NCBI GenBank assembly: GCA_028277885.1
Contig: JANQFK010000052.1
Location: 1 to 54,766 of the forward strand
Length of the DNA: 54,766 nt
Origin: Myxococcota bacterium
GTDB taxonomy: Bacteria; Myxococcota_A; UBA9160; UBA6930
Direction: 5' to 3'
Made by a program: the position numbers and the translations under genes. Below, piece by piece: positions 35,375 to 44,063 of the stretch (positions are counted from its first letter, which is position 1; every line of letters begins with the position of its first letter). The notes below the pieces were generated by a model. The model worked only from the letters and a program-made list of their open reading frames with translations. It ran no database searches and had not been told where the DNA came from.

Positions 35375-36037
35375 GTGGAGAGCGCACGGCTCAATGCCAG
35401 CCATGGGGCGTATGTCTTAGTGATGCTCCTCCTGGCCGTCGGGTGTGCGGAGGGCGAGCGGGCCCCGTGGCCGGCTGGCGTGGCGGCGAGCGCCGAGGAG
35501 GCGAAGCCCCTCGGCGTGGGCGCGCGGGCCCCCGAGGTGGAGCTGCGCGACGTCGACGGCCGCGCCGTCGCGCTCGGCGGGCTGCGCGAGGCCGGCACCA
35601 TCGCGCTGGTCTTCTACCGCGGCGGCTGGTGACCCTACTGCGACGCGCAGCTCGGTGAGCTGCGGCACGTGATCGAGCCCCTCGCGGAGCTGGGCGTGCG
35701 GGTCGTGGCGGTGAGCCCCGACCGCCCCGAGAAGCTGCGCGAGACCCTCAGCAAGAACGAGCTCGGCTACACGCTGCTCTCGGACAGCCGCGCCGAGGCG
35801 ATGCGCGCCTTCGGGATCGCCTGGCAGGTGGACACCGCCGGCGCCGAGCAGCTGCGCGGCTACGGCATCGACCTGGTGGACGCCTCGGGCGAGAGCCACC
35901 TCATCCTCCCGGTGCCGAGCGTCTTCCTGGTCGACCCGGACGGGGTGATCCGCTTCGTCTACAGCAACCCGGACTACCAGGTCCGCCTCGAGAACGATCG
36001 CCTGGTGGCGGCCGCCCGGGAGCTCGCCGACGGCTGA
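35375..36037 (+). CDS. peroxiredoxin-like selenoprotein (in-frame UGA read as selenocysteine)
   Basis: A 220-residue thioredoxin-fold protein of the AhpC/TSA-like group if the UGA at 35630-35632 (codon 86) is read as selenocysteine. Before it the frame gives APEVELRDVDGRAVAL and VFYRGGW. After it the same frame continues PYCDAQLGELR and VVAVSPDRPEKLRETL to a normal stop. Homologues read FYRGxWCPYC, so the UGA sits exactly at the peroxidatic Cys and the second Cys is kept as U-x-x-C. A SECIS-like hairpin follows at once. An N-terminal hydrophobic stretch with LAVGC suggests a lipoprotein. The GTG start at 35375 is uncertain; GTG 35420 or ATG 35423 are alternatives. The stop abuts plsC's in TGATCA. 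Confidence 0.85.
35646..35664 (+). promoter_or_regulatory. SECIS-like hairpin for selenocysteine insertion
   Basis: Starting 13 bases after the UGA, CGCAGCTC and GAGCTGCG form a perfect 8-bp stem closed by a GGT loop. The loop begins 22 bases after the UGA. Bacterial SECIS elements sit just 3' of the codon with a G in the first loop positions; the E. coli fdhF loop also begins GGU. The hairpin lies within the coding sequence, as expected for bacteria. Confidence 0.75.
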
Positions 36038-36832
36038 TCAGTCGATGCCGCCGGGATCCACGCGGGCGTCGCGAAGTCGCTGCCTCGCGGTGGTGCGAAG
36101 CTCGCGCACGGCGGCGAAGGTCCGGTCACGCAGGCCCTCGCGGTCGTCCTCGGAGAGGCCCTCCACGGGGATCGGCTCGCCGACCTCGATCGCCACGGTG
36201 CCCCTCCGCAGCCGGAACACGGTCGCGGTCCAGACGGGCCGGGCTCCGGCGATCCCGATGGGGAGGATCGGCAGCCGGTAGCCCAGGGCGGTCGCGAAGG
36301 CCCCCATCTTGAAGCGGTGGAGGGCGCCGTCGCGGGCGCGCGTGCCCTCGGCGAAGAACAGGATCGAGATCTCGGGGGCGCGCCGGTCCATCACCGTGTG
36401 GATGCGCGCGACGTCCTGCCGGGTCCGGGTGCGCTCGACGCGGACGTTCCCCGTCAGACGCAGGGCGTGGCCCACCACGGGGATGTCCATGAACTGGCGC
36501 TTGGCGATGAAGCGGACCACGAGGTCGGGCAGCGCCGCCATCACGCAGAACGGGTCCCAGCCGCTCTCGTGGTTCGGCACCACCACGTAGGCCTGGCCGG
36601 CCTGGACCCGCTCCTGCCCATGCACGAGGAGCCTGGTTCCGCCGACGCGCAGGAACCAGCGGCTCGTGGAGAGGTAGAGACGGTGGACGCTGGCGGGCCG
36701 CGCCCCGCCGAGCGCGGCCGCGATGGCGGCCAGGCTGTGGACGAGCAGCACGAGCGGCAGCACCAGCACCGCGACGCCCGTGCGAAGCGCCGTCTCGATC
36801 GCCCCCGGCGGCTCGGCCAACGGATCCCCCAC
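36038..36832 (-). CDS. plsC: 1-acyl-sn-glycerol-3-phosphate acyltransferase
   Basis: A 264-residue PlsC-family enzyme. An N-terminal membrane segment (residues 18-40) is followed by the catalytic motif NHESGWD (NHx4D, near residue 87). FFAEGTRARDG near 160 binds the glycerol phosphate. PILPIGIAGA is the third conserved block. The enzyme acylates lysophosphatidic acid in phospholipid synthesis. Its stop touches the stop of the convergent selenoprotein gene. Confidence 0.9.
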   Translation of the reverse strand: MGDPLAEPPGAIETALRTGVAVLVLPLVLLVHSLAAIAAALGGARPASVHRLYLSTSRWFLRVGGTRLLVHGQERVQAGQAYVVVPNHESGWDPFCVMAALPDLVVRFIAKRQFMDIPVVGHALRLTGNVRVERTRTRQDVARIHTVMDRRAPEISILFFAEGTRARDGALHRFKMGAFATALGYRLPILPIGIAGARPVWTATVFRLRRGTVAIEVGEPIPVEGLSEDDREGLRDRTFAAVRELRTTARQRLRDARVDPGGID

Positions 36833-36887
36833 CCCGCTGCGGATGGTAGGCGTCTGCTACGCTGCCGGCGATTCGGGGACCCGGGCC

Positions 36888-38357
36888 ATGGCCGACGCCT
36901 TTCCGACCATCTCGCGCCGCGCACTGCTCCAGGGCCTGGGAGCCGGCGCCGGGCTGCTCGTGGCCCGCGGCCTCGGCGCCGACGGGCTCGGCCGCTCGGC
37001 GGCCCGGGAGCGCTCCACCGAGGGCCTGCTGCGCGAGCTCGGCGCGAGCTTCACGCCCCGCCAGCGCGAGCTCATCGTCCTCCCCGCCGACCACCCGACG
37101 CGCCAGATCACCAACACCATCTCGGTGATCCACCGCCCCCACGTCGGCACCCTGCTCTCCCCGCGCCAGCTCTCCCTGGTGGAGGAGCTCACCGCGGGCC
37201 TGCTCTCGCCGCGCGGGCGCAGCGACTTCGCGGGCACCTTCGCGGTGGAGGGGCGCTTCGAGGGCTGCGTGCTCGCGATCTACGGCGAGCCCGAGGAGCC
37301 CGGCGCCCAGGTGGTGGTGCAGGGCGGCCACGTGATGCTGCGCGGCGGCGGGAGCCGGGGCGAGGCCGCGAGCCCTGGCGGCCCCTGGCTCGGTGGCGGC
37401 GTCTCCTATGGGCACCAGGTCGGCAACCATCGGTGGCGGGTCGAGGGCAACTCCTTCGCGCACCACGGCGACGCCGCGAACCGGCTCTACGCCGCGCTCT
37501 CCCCCGCCGAGCGCCGCCGCGCCGTGCTCGCCGAGCCGCCCCACGAGCTGGTGCTCCAGGTCCAGGGCGCCGGTGCGCGGATCCCCGGCGTCCGCTTCGG
37601 CGACCTCGCCGACGAGGCCCGCGAGGCCGCGGAGGCGCTCGTCGCGACCGTGCTCGGCAGCTTCCCCGAGGCCCGGCAGGCCGAGGCCCGGGCGTGCCTC
37701 GATGCCAACGGCGGTCTCGATGCGCTGCACTTCGCCACCTACGAGAGCAAGGGCTTCCACGCCGACATGCGGCCGTGGAGCGAGCTCGACGCCGCCGAGC
37801 GCGCACGGCGCGGCGATCCCTACTGGCAGGTGTGGCGGGTCGAGGGGCCCGGCGCCGTGCTCCACTTCCAGGGGCACCCCCACGTGCACGCCTACGTGAA
37901 CGTGGTGCGCGACCCCGCGCACGCCAACCTGGGCGAGGTGCTGGGCGAGACGCGCCGCACCCTCGAGGGCGCCTCCATGGGCCGGATCCTCGACGCGGCG
38001 CTGCGCCGCGCCACCGGCGAGGCCCTGGCCTGGCACGGCCCCGAGGTGCCGGGCCGCTTCTGCGCCGGCCCGATCACGACGGGGCTCGCCTTCGCGCTCG
38101 ACCCCTACGGCAACCGGCTCGCCGTGGTGGAGCTCGAGGGCCGTGCGCTCGCCGCGCCGCTGCGCGCCCACCTCGCGTCCCTGGGTGTCCGGGTGGAGCC
38201 GGCGGAGAAGGTGCGCGTCGCCACCATCGACTACCTGGCCCGCGAGCCCCACGCCCAGCTGGGCGACCCGCTGCGCGTCGAGTACGGGGACCGGCTGATG
38301 CGCGACGCGCTGGTCGAGCACCTGCGGGCGGGCGCCCTCGAGGCCCGACTCGGCTGA
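36888..38357 (+). CDS. TAT-exported protein, DUF3500-like
   Basis: A 489-residue protein with a twin-arginine-like signal (SRRALLQGLGAGAGLLVARG, residues 8-27). The body has features loosely like DUF3500 proteins: GRFEGCVLAIYGEP near residue 122, HRWRVEGNSF near 182, a second pair YWQVWRVEGPG near 312, and HPHVHAYVNVVRDP. Several His residues could bind a metal. No activity is established for such proteins. The ATG at 36888 is chosen because it opens the signal peptide. Confidence 0.6.
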   Translation: MADAFPTISRRALLQGLGAGAGLLVARGLGADGLGRSAARERSTEGLLRELGASFTPRQRELIVLPADHPTRQITNTISVIHRPHVGTLLSPRQLSLVEELTAGLLSPRGRSDFAGTFAVEGRFEGCVLAIYGEPEEPGAQVVVQGGHVMLRGGGSRGEAASPGGPWLGGGVSYGHQVGNHRWRVEGNSFAHHGDAANRLYAALSPAERRRAVLAEPPHELVLQVQGAGARIPGVRFGDLADEAREAAEALVATVLGSFPEARQAEARACLDANGGLDALHFATYESKGFHADMRPWSELDAAERARRGDPYWQVWRVEGPGAVLHFQGHPHVHAYVNVVRDPAHANLGEVLGETRRTLEGASMGRILDAALRRATGEALAWHGPEVPGRFCAGPITTGLAFALDPYGNRLAVVELEGRALAAPLRAHLASLGVRVEPAEKVRVATIDYLAREPHAQLGDPLRVEYGDRLMRDALVEHLRAGALEARLG

Positions 38358-38376
38358 GCGAGCCCTTCGGGCTCGC
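38358..38376 (+). terminator. terminator hairpin after the TAT-exported gene
   Basis: Immediately after the stop, GCGAGCCC and GGGCTCGC form an 8-bp perfect stem with a TTC loop. It is followed by CTTG rather than a long T-run. Confidence 0.5.
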
Positions 38377-38390
38377 CTTGCCGCGGAAGC

Positions 38391-38407
38391 CGACCCATCC
38401 TGGGTCG
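38391..38407 (-). terminator. terminator-like hairpin serving the convergent permease gene
   Basis: CGACCCA and TGGGTCG form a 7-bp perfect stem around TCC, six bases past the permease stop on its own strand. With the hairpin at 38358-38376 it separates two convergent genes. Confidence 0.45.
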
Positions 38408-38412
38408 TCCGC

Positions 38413-39438
38413 CTAGGACGCGATCGCGATCACCTGGGCGAGGAAGACGGCCAGGTACGCGGCCGCGAGCGTCATGCCCGCGATGAGGGTGAGCTCCAGG
38501 GCCTCGAACGCCGGATGGGCGGGACCGGCCTCGCGGCGCAGCCGCGCGCGGTTCCAGGCCAGGAAGAACGGGATCGCCACGATGCCGGCGGGCACGTTGA
38601 ACGGGAAGTCGTAGCCGCCCACCAGCAGGCGCGGCACCGCGTCGATGGCGGCCACCGTGGCGGCGCCCGCCACCGCGCTCGTCGCCAGCAGCGCCCCCGG
38701 CGAGGCATCCCGCGCCAGCGCGCGCACGGTGCGCGGCACCATCGAGCCCACGAAGGCGACGAGCCCCGCCACCCCGATCCCGAGCCCGAAGGCCAGCAGC
38801 GCGAGGGTGCCGAGGCGACCCTCGTCCCCGCCGGATCGCAGCGCGGCGACGACCATTGCAGCGGCGACCGTGAGCAGCACGAGGCCGCTCGCCAGCGTGG
38901 CGCCCGAGAGATCCCCGAGCAGCCAGGCCACCACCGGCGCCACGAAATCGACGCGGGCCCGGGCATAGGAGCCGGCCAGCGCCGCGAGCCCGATCCCCGC
39001 AGCGAGCAGGCCGGCGGCGGCGAGGTTCGTCCAGCGCGCGGGTCGGTCGACGAGGCGCGCCGCGTCGAGCCCCAGTGCGACGCCCGCCAGGGCGCCGAGC
39101 CCGAAGGCGGGCACCGCGAGCGCCCCCTCCCCCACCAGCTCCGCGCCCGCGAAGCCGCCCGCCGCCGCCCCCGCCGAGATGGCGAGGATGGCCAGGCCAC
39201 GCAGCGCGCCCTCCCTGCCGAGCTGGAGCCGGATCGCCCCCGCCAGCGCGAAGGCGGCGCCCGCCGCGGCACCGAGCAGCACCCGCGGGCCGTTGATGTG
39301 CACGAGGGTCGGGACGTCCTCCGCGAAGCCCATGCGGAAAGCGGCCAGCGCGCTCGCCGCGAGCACCGTCGCGCTGGCGGCCCACAGGGCGGCGGGCGCG
39401 CCTCGGGTCGGGCTCCGGGTGGGAGCGTGGGAGGTCAC
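38413..39438 (-). CDS. FecCD/BtuC-like ABC permease-family protein (orphan)
   Basis: A 341-residue membrane protein with nine or ten hydrophobic segments and the usual FecCD permease length. Blocks correspond to that family: GPRVLLGAAAGAAFALAGA near residue 50, VAWLLGDLSGATLASG near 172, GIGVAGLVAFVGSMVPR near 225 and FNVPAGIVAIPFFL near 290. Such permeases import iron-siderophore or cobalamin. No ATPase or binding protein of this class lies nearby, and the coupling segment before GALLATSAV is poorly conserved, so function is uncertain. It starts with GTG at 39438. Confidence 0.6.
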   Translation of the reverse strand: MTSHAPTRSPTRGAPAALWAASATVLAASALAAFRMGFAEDVPTLVHINGPRVLLGAAAGAAFALAGAIRLQLGREGALRGLAILAISAGAAAGGFAGAELVGEGALAVPAFGLGALAGVALGLDAARLVDRPARWTNLAAAGLLAAGIGLAALAGSYARARVDFVAPVVAWLLGDLSGATLASGLVLLTVAAAMVVAALRSGGDEGRLGTLALLAFGLGIGVAGLVAFVGSMVPRTVRALARDASPGALLATSAVAGAATVAAIDAVPRLLVGGYDFPFNVPAGIVAIPFFLAWNRARLRREAGPAHPAFEALELTLIAGMTLAAAYLAVFLAQVIAIAS

Positions 39439-39466
39439 GGCGCGAGCGTAGCCCAGCGCGTGACCC

Positions 39467-41017
39467 TCACTTTCCGAGGCCGGCCAGGAACTCCGCCGCC
39501 ACGTCGGCGGGCGAGCGGCCGTCCCGGTCCACGGTGAGGTTCATGCGCTGCATGGCGGCCTCGTCGATGCGGCCGGCCAGGCGCGCGAGCGCGGCCAGCA
39601 CCTCGGGCCGCTCCCGCACGAGCTGCGGGCTGGCAAGCATGATGGTGTCGTAGGGCGGGATCACGCCCCTGTCGTCGTCGAGGAGCACCAGGTCGTAGGC
39701 GGCGATGCGCCCGTCCGTCGAGAAGGCGCTGATCACGTCCACCTCGCCGCCCGCCACGGCCTGGTACATCAGCGCCGGGTCCATGCTGCGCCGGGCCCGG
39801 AAGGCGAGCCCGTAGGCGCGCTCGAGGGACGCCCACTCCGCGCGCGCGAAGAATTCGAGGTCGCCGCCGATCTCGAGCCGGCCGGCCACGCGGGCGAGGT
39901 CGCTCACGCTGCGCAGGCCCAGGGAGCGGGCCTGCTCGCCCCGCATGCCGAGCGCGTAGCGGTTCTCGAACCCCAGCGCGCCGGGCATCGCGATGCCGTG
40001 GGTCTCCTGGAGCCACGCCTCGACCCCGCCCAGCACGTCGCCGCGCTGCTCGGGCAGGGTCTCGCGCTTCATCAGCGTGGCCCAGATGGTGCCCGAGTAG
40101 TCGGCGTAGACGTCGATCTCGCCGGTCCGCACCGCGTCGAACGCCACCGTGGAGCCCAGGGAGGAGACCGCCTCGGTGGGCGCGCCGGTCTCGGCCGCGA
40201 TCCACTGGGCCATGATCTCGCTCAGCACGTACTGCTCGGTGAACGCCTTGGCGCCCACCCGCACCGGGGCCTCGGTCATGCCGAGGCGCGCCGCCGCGAA
40301 GCTGCCGGCCGCCCACAGGCAGAGCGCGAGCATCACCCCTGACGCACCCGCCACCAGCGCGCGCCGACCGGCCACGAGGCCCACCTCCAGCACGCGGATC
40401 ACCTGGTCGAGCAGGATCGCGAGCGCGGCCGAGGCGATGCAGCCCATCAGCACGGCGTCGAAGTTGCGCGTCTGGAGGCCGCTGAAGATGAAGTTGCCGA
40501 GGCTGGTGGCGCCCACCGGCGTCGAGAGGGTGGCGGTCCCCACCACCCAGACCGTCGCGGTGCGCAGCCCGGCGACGATGACGGGCAGCGCCAGTGGCAG
40601 CTCCACTTGGAGCAGGCGCTGGCGCGGCGTCATGCCGACGCCGCGCGCCGCCTCGACGAGCGCCGGGTCCACGCCCTCGATCCCGGCGACCGTGTTGCGC
40701 AGGATCGGAAGCATGCTGTAGAGCGTGAGCGCCACGATGGCCGGCAGGTAGCCGATGCTGCGCAGCTCGAAGCCGAGCCAGCGCGCCGTGAGCGCACCGA
40801 GGGCCGCGAGCGCCGGCACCATGATGGCCAGCAGCGCCAGGCTCGGGATGGTCTGCATCACGCTCGCGAAGCCCAGCACCCCGGGCTCGAGGCTGCGCCG
40901 CCGGGTCACCAGCACGCCGAGCGGGATCGAGAGCCCCGCCCCGAGCCCGAGCGCCACCAGGGTGAGCTGGAGGTGTGCGGTCAGGAAGCCGGGCAGCAGG
41001 ACGAGCTGGTCCCTCAC
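39467..41017 (-). CDS. osmoprotectant/betaine ABC transporter, permease fused to substrate-binding domain
   Basis: A 516-residue fusion of the OpuC/ProW-ProX type. Residues 1-210 are the permease with six segments and the EAA-like loop ARGVGMTPRQRLLQVELPLALPV (near 120). Residues 215-235 are a linking membrane segment, and 240-516 are the QAT-type binding domain (VRVGAKAFTEQYVLSEIMAQ near 252, DVYADYSGTIWATLM near 300). It probably imports glycine betaine, choline or a relative. The GTG start overlaps the stop of the ATPase gene, so the two are coupled. Confidence 0.88.
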   Translation of the reverse strand: MRDQLVLLPGFLTAHLQLTLVALGLGAGLSIPLGVLVTRRRSLEPGVLGFASVMQTIPSLALLAIMVPALAALGALTARWLGFELRSIGYLPAIVALTLYSMLPILRNTVAGIEGVDPALVEAARGVGMTPRQRLLQVELPLALPVIVAGLRTATVWVVGTATLSTPVGATSLGNFIFSGLQTRNFDAVLMGCIASAALAILLDQVIRVLEVGLVAGRRALVAGASGVMLALCLWAAGSFAAARLGMTEAPVRVGAKAFTEQYVLSEIMAQWIAAETGAPTEAVSSLGSTVAFDAVRTGEIDVYADYSGTIWATLMKRETLPEQRGDVLGGVEAWLQETHGIAMPGALGFENRYALGMRGEQARSLGLRSVSDLARVAGRLEIGGDLEFFARAEWASLERAYGLAFRARRSMDPALMYQAVAGGEVDVISAFSTDGRIAAYDLVLLDDDRGVIPPYDTIMLASPQLVRERPEVLAALARLAGRIDEAAMQRMNLTVDRDGRSPADVAAEFLAGLGK

Positions 41018-41781
41018 GAGCCCGCGCTCCCCAAGAGTCGCTCCACCGCCTCGGTCTGGCGCCGCGGCGTGGACATCAGCTCGGCCACGTAGTCGTCGGC
41101 CGGCGTGCGCAGCAGTGCGTCGGGCGTGCCGAGCTGCACGAGCTTCCCTTCCTTCATCACCCCGATGCGGTCGCCGAGCAGCAGCGCCTCCACCATGTCG
41201 TGGGTGACGAACACCACCGTGGTGCCGAGGTCGCGGCGCAGCTGGGTGAAGGACTGCTGGATGCGGTCGCGGGTGATCGGATCGAGGGCGCCGAAGGGCT
41301 CGTCGAGGAGCAGGATCTCGGGCTCCGCGGCGAGCGCCCGCGCCAGGCCCACGCGCTGCTGCTGGCCGCCCGAGAGCTCCCGCGGCGCGCGCTCGCGAAA
41401 CGTGCCGGGCTCGAGCTCCACCCGCGCGAGGATCTCGTCCACCCGGCGCGCGATGCGCTCCTCGGGCCAGCCCAGCAGGCGCGGCGTGACGGCCACGTTC
41501 TCGGCGACGCTCAGGTGGGGGAACAGGCCGACGCGCTGGAACCCGTAGCCGATGCGCCGCCGCAGCGCGTGGGCCTCGATCTCGCGGGTGTCCTCGCCCT
41601 CGATCCGCACCGTGCCCGCAGTGGGCTCGACCAGACGGTTCACCATCTTCAGGCTGGTGGTCTTGCCGCAGCCCGACTCGCCCAGCAGCACCAGGCACTC
41701 ACCACGCTCGACCCGCAGCGAGATCCCGTCCACCGCCACCACGTCGCCGTAGCGCTTCTCGAGCCGCTCGAGCTCGATCAA
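41014..41781 (-). CDS. osmoprotectant/betaine ABC transporter ATP-binding protein
   Basis: A 255-residue ABC ATPase with Walker A GESGCGKTTSLKMV (near residue 38), signature LSGGQQQRVGLARAL (near 133), Walker B ILLLDEPFGALD and the switch His in VTHDM. It lacks the C-terminal CBS domains of ProV/OpuAA, as in shorter OpuCA-like proteins. It lies directly upstream of the fused permease/binding protein. The TTG start at 41781 gives the standard IELERLEKRYG opening; an ATG at 41832 would add 17 residues without similarity and overlap the divergent rarD start. Confidence 0.88.
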   Translation of the reverse strand: MIELERLEKRYGDVVAVDGISLRVERGECLVLLGESGCGKTTSLKMVNRLVEPTAGTVRIEGEDTREIEAHALRRRIGYGFQRVGLFPHLSVAENVAVTPRLLGWPEERIARRVDEILARVELEPGTFRERAPRELSGGQQQRVGLARALAAEPEILLLDEPFGALDPITRDRIQQSFTQLRRDLGTTVVFVTHDMVEALLLGDRIGVMKEGKLVQLGTPDALLRTPADDYVAELMSTPRRQTEAVERLLGSAGS

Positions 41782-41830
41782 CCGGCACCCCCCTGCGCAC
41801 GCCTCACGGCGCCAACGGTATCCTGATGCC

Positions 41831-42757
41831 ATGGCCAGCGCCCCCGCACCCGAGGAGGACGCCGCCGGGGGCGCATCCGCCGATGTCCGGATGGGCGTCG
41901 TCTACGCGCTCGCCGCCTACACGTTCTGGGGCATCGTCCCGCTCTACTGGAAGCTCCTGGACGCGCTCCCCACCCCGGAGATCCTCGCCCACCGCGTGCT
42001 CTGGACCCTGCTCATCGTGGCCGCCCTGCTGGCCGCCACCGGGCGCCTGGGGGAGCTGCGCGCCACGCTGCGCTCGGGCCCGCGCCTCGGCGCGCTGCTG
42101 CTCTCGGCGCTGCTGATCGGCGGCAACTGGGGCGTGTTCCTGTGGGCGATGCTCCACGAGCGCGTGCTCGAGACGAGCCTCGGCTACTACCTGAACCCGC
42201 TGGTGAACGTCGCCCTCGGCGGCTTGTTCCTGGGCGAGCGCCTGCGCCCGGCGGCGTGGGTCGCGGTGGCGCTCGCGGGCAGCGGCGTCGCCGTCATGGC
42301 CATAGGCGCCGGCGGCCTGCCCTGGGTCTCGCTCTTCCTGGCCGGCACCTTCGCGCTCTACGGCCTGGTGCGGAAGCTCGCGCCGGTGCGCCCGCTGGTG
42401 GGCCTCGCGGTGGAGACCGCGCTCCTCGCCCCGCTCGCCGCCGGCTACCTGGTGTGGCGCGCCGGCGAGCTCGAGCCCGTCTTCGGCCAGGAGCTGCGCA
42501 CCTCGCTGCTGCTGGCCGGCGGCGGCCTGGTCACCGCCTTCCCGCTGCTCAACTTCGCGGCCGCGGCGCGGCGCCTCTGGCTCACCACCCTCGGCCTGTT
42601 CCAGTACATCGCTCCGAGCCTCACCTTCCTGCTCGCGGTGGCGGTGTTCCGCGAGCCCTTCCAGGCCAGCCAGGGCCTCACCTTCGTGCTGATCTGGACC
42701 GCGCTCGCGGTCTACACCGCCGACGCGCTCAGTGGGAGGGGGAGAGCCGCTCGCTGA
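41831..42757 (+). CDS. rarD: RarD-type EamA family permease
   Basis: A 308-residue ten-segment DMT-superfamily protein. MGVVYALAAYTFWGIVPLYWKLL near residue 21 and HERVLETSLGYYLNPLVNVALGGLF near 112 are characteristic of the RarD subgroup, as is FPLLNFAAAARRLWLTTLGLFQYIAPSL near the end. The substrate is not established. Its 3' end overlaps the convergent dienelactone hydrolase gene by 29 bases. Confidence 0.9.
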   Translation: MASAPAPEEDAAGGASADVRMGVVYALAAYTFWGIVPLYWKLLDALPTPEILAHRVLWTLLIVAALLAATGRLGELRATLRSGPRLGALLLSALLIGGNWGVFLWAMLHERVLETSLGYYLNPLVNVALGGLFLGERLRPAAWVAVALAGSGVAVMAIGAGGLPWVSLFLAGTFALYGLVRKLAPVRPLVGLAVETALLAPLAAGYLVWRAGELEPVFGQELRTSLLLAGGGLVTAFPLLNFAAAARRLWLTTLGLFQYIAPSLTFLLAVAVFREPFQASQGLTFVLIWTALAVYTADALSGRGRAAR

Positions 42758-43508
42758 AGAAGCCCAGCACGCGGTCGAGGGCCTGGCGCGTCGGGTGCCC
42801 CTCCTCGTCCACCAGGTCCTTGGTGACGACGCTGTGGGCCGTGCGCGGGATGCCGTGGGGGTTGCCGGGCGACGAGTCGATCTCCACGGCCTCGAAGCCG
42901 TCCCCCAGCTCGCGCCGCAGCGTCTCGAAGCGCTCCGGCGGGACCAGCGGATCGTGGGTGAAGCGCAGCCCCAGCACCTTCACCCCCTGGGCGCAGCGCT
43001 TCTTCGCGTTGGCGAGCTCCTCGGGCGAGAGGTGGAGGCTCGCGCGGCGCTCCGCCCCCAGGCCGAAGGGCAGCGAGGGCTGGGAGAGCACCGGCGCCAT
43101 CAGGCACTCGTCCATCATCAGCGAGAGCGCGAAGTTCCCGGTGAGGCACATGCCGAGCGCCCCCACCCCCGGGCCGCCCAGCTCCTCGTGGAGCGAGCGC
43201 GCCAGGGCGCGCAGCGTGTCCGTGATGGGGCTCGACCCGTGGGCCGCCAGCACGTGGAACTCGCGGCTCACGCAGGCCCGCAGCAGCTGCCCCACCACGT
43301 TGGCGCCGTAGCCCTTCCCGTTGGTGCCGAAGAGCTCCGGCATCGCCACCGTGAAGCCGGCGTCGGAGACCCGCCGCCCGAAGTCGGCGACCTGCGGCGT
43401 GATGCCCGGAACCTCGTGGATCACCACCACGCCGGGCCCGGTGCCGCGGCGCCAGACCGGAAGGGTGCGTCCCTCGTGGCTGAACTCGGTGCGCTCGAAG
43501 TCTTCCAT
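42729..43508 (-). CDS. dienelactone hydrolase family protein
   Basis: A 259-residue alpha/beta hydrolase with Cys as likely nucleophile in GALGMCLTGNFAL (near residue 119), an Asp in THDPLVPPERF (near 183) and a His in TAHSVVTKD (near 223), the triad of dienelactone hydrolases. HEVPGITPQVADF near 31 is the other family motif. The natural substrate is unknown. Confidence 0.85.
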   Translation of the reverse strand: MEDFERTEFSHEGRTLPVWRRGTGPGVVVIHEVPGITPQVADFGRRVSDAGFTVAMPELFGTNGKGYGANVVGQLLRACVSREFHVLAAHGSSPITDTLRALARSLHEELGGPGVGALGMCLTGNFALSLMMDECLMAPVLSQPSLPFGLGAERRASLHLSPEELANAKKRCAQGVKVLGLRFTHDPLVPPERFETLRRELGDGFEAVEIDSSPGNPHGIPRTAHSVVTKDLVDEEGHPTRQALDRVLGFFSERLSPSH

Positions 43509-43657
43509 GGGGAGCCATGATAAGCTGCCCGGCAGCCCAGGGGAACCGTCAGGTCAAGCGCGTCTTGGACAGAGATCAGCTACGCCGTGTCGGGCTTCGA
43601 GCACACGGAGCGCGTGAAGGCGATGGGGAGTGGGGACGTCTGCACCGGGGCGGCGAA

Positions 43658-43999
43658 TCATTCGCCGCTCTGAGAGCCCGGAGCCAGGAGGCCGGCCAGA
43701 GCTCCAACCGCTGCGGAACCCAGCGCAATCAATCCATCGGGAGCATCGCTACCCTCCGTCACAAGCCACGAGATGGCGATGATGGCTCCGACGGCAGCTG
43801 CTCCCAGAAACCACACGACCCAGCGATATAGCCAGCGATCCTGTAGCGCCGGCCTCGCCTTTCGAAGCTCGTTGATGAGGCGCTTCTTCTCGTCTGTCGA
43901 GGCATTGCTCTCGAGGACGATGCGGATGAGATGAACGATATCATCGACGGTGTCGGGCGGCCCTGCGGGGGCCGCCGGATTGGCCGGGGGAGCTGCCAT
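43658..43999 (-). CDS. small two-helix membrane protein of unknown function
   Basis: A 113-residue protein. It has an Ala/Pro-rich N-terminus, a charged helix (residues 20-50, with STDEKKRLINELRKARPAL) and two transmembrane segments (residues 58-80 and 90-106). The surrounding DNA is lower in GC than neighbouring genes. A GGAG ribosome binding site precedes the ATG. An 8-bp hairpin (43650-43668) overlaps the stop. I do not recognise a family. Stand-alone two-helix proteins of this kind can be toxins or effectors, but nothing here proves it. Confidence 0.6.
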   Translation of the reverse strand: MAAPPANPAAPAGPPDTVDDIVHLIRIVLESNASTDEKKRLINELRKARPALQDRWLYRWVVWFLGAAAVGAIIAISWLVTEGSDAPDGLIALGSAAVGALAGLLAPGSQSGE

Positions 44000-44007
44000 A
44001 GGAGGTC

Positions 44008-44047
44008 TCCTGATAGCCTCGGAATTTCTCGCCTGACCGTATCAGGA
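44008..44047. repeat. 8-bp inverted repeat upstream of the two-helix protein
   Basis: TCCTGATA at 44008-44015 and TATCAGGA at 44040-44047, separated by 24 bases, lie just upstream of the small membrane protein's start on its strand. This is a possible regulatory dyad or leader stem. Confidence 0.35.
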
Positions 44048-44063
44048 ACCTCTGGATCAAGCG

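Noticed and set aside
35630..35632. The in-frame UGA read as an ordinary stop or pseudogene lesion in a peroxiredoxin-like gene
   Set aside because: It replaces precisely the catalytic Cys codon, the second Cys and the whole downstream frame are intact, and a SECIS-like hairpin follows, so selenocysteine is the better reading.
39467..41698. A single continuous protein extending leftward frame of the permease fusion through the ATPase gene
   Set aside because: The part over 41018-41698 is in a different frame from the ABC ATPase, which has all its motifs; the extra residues are low-complexity shadow sequence.
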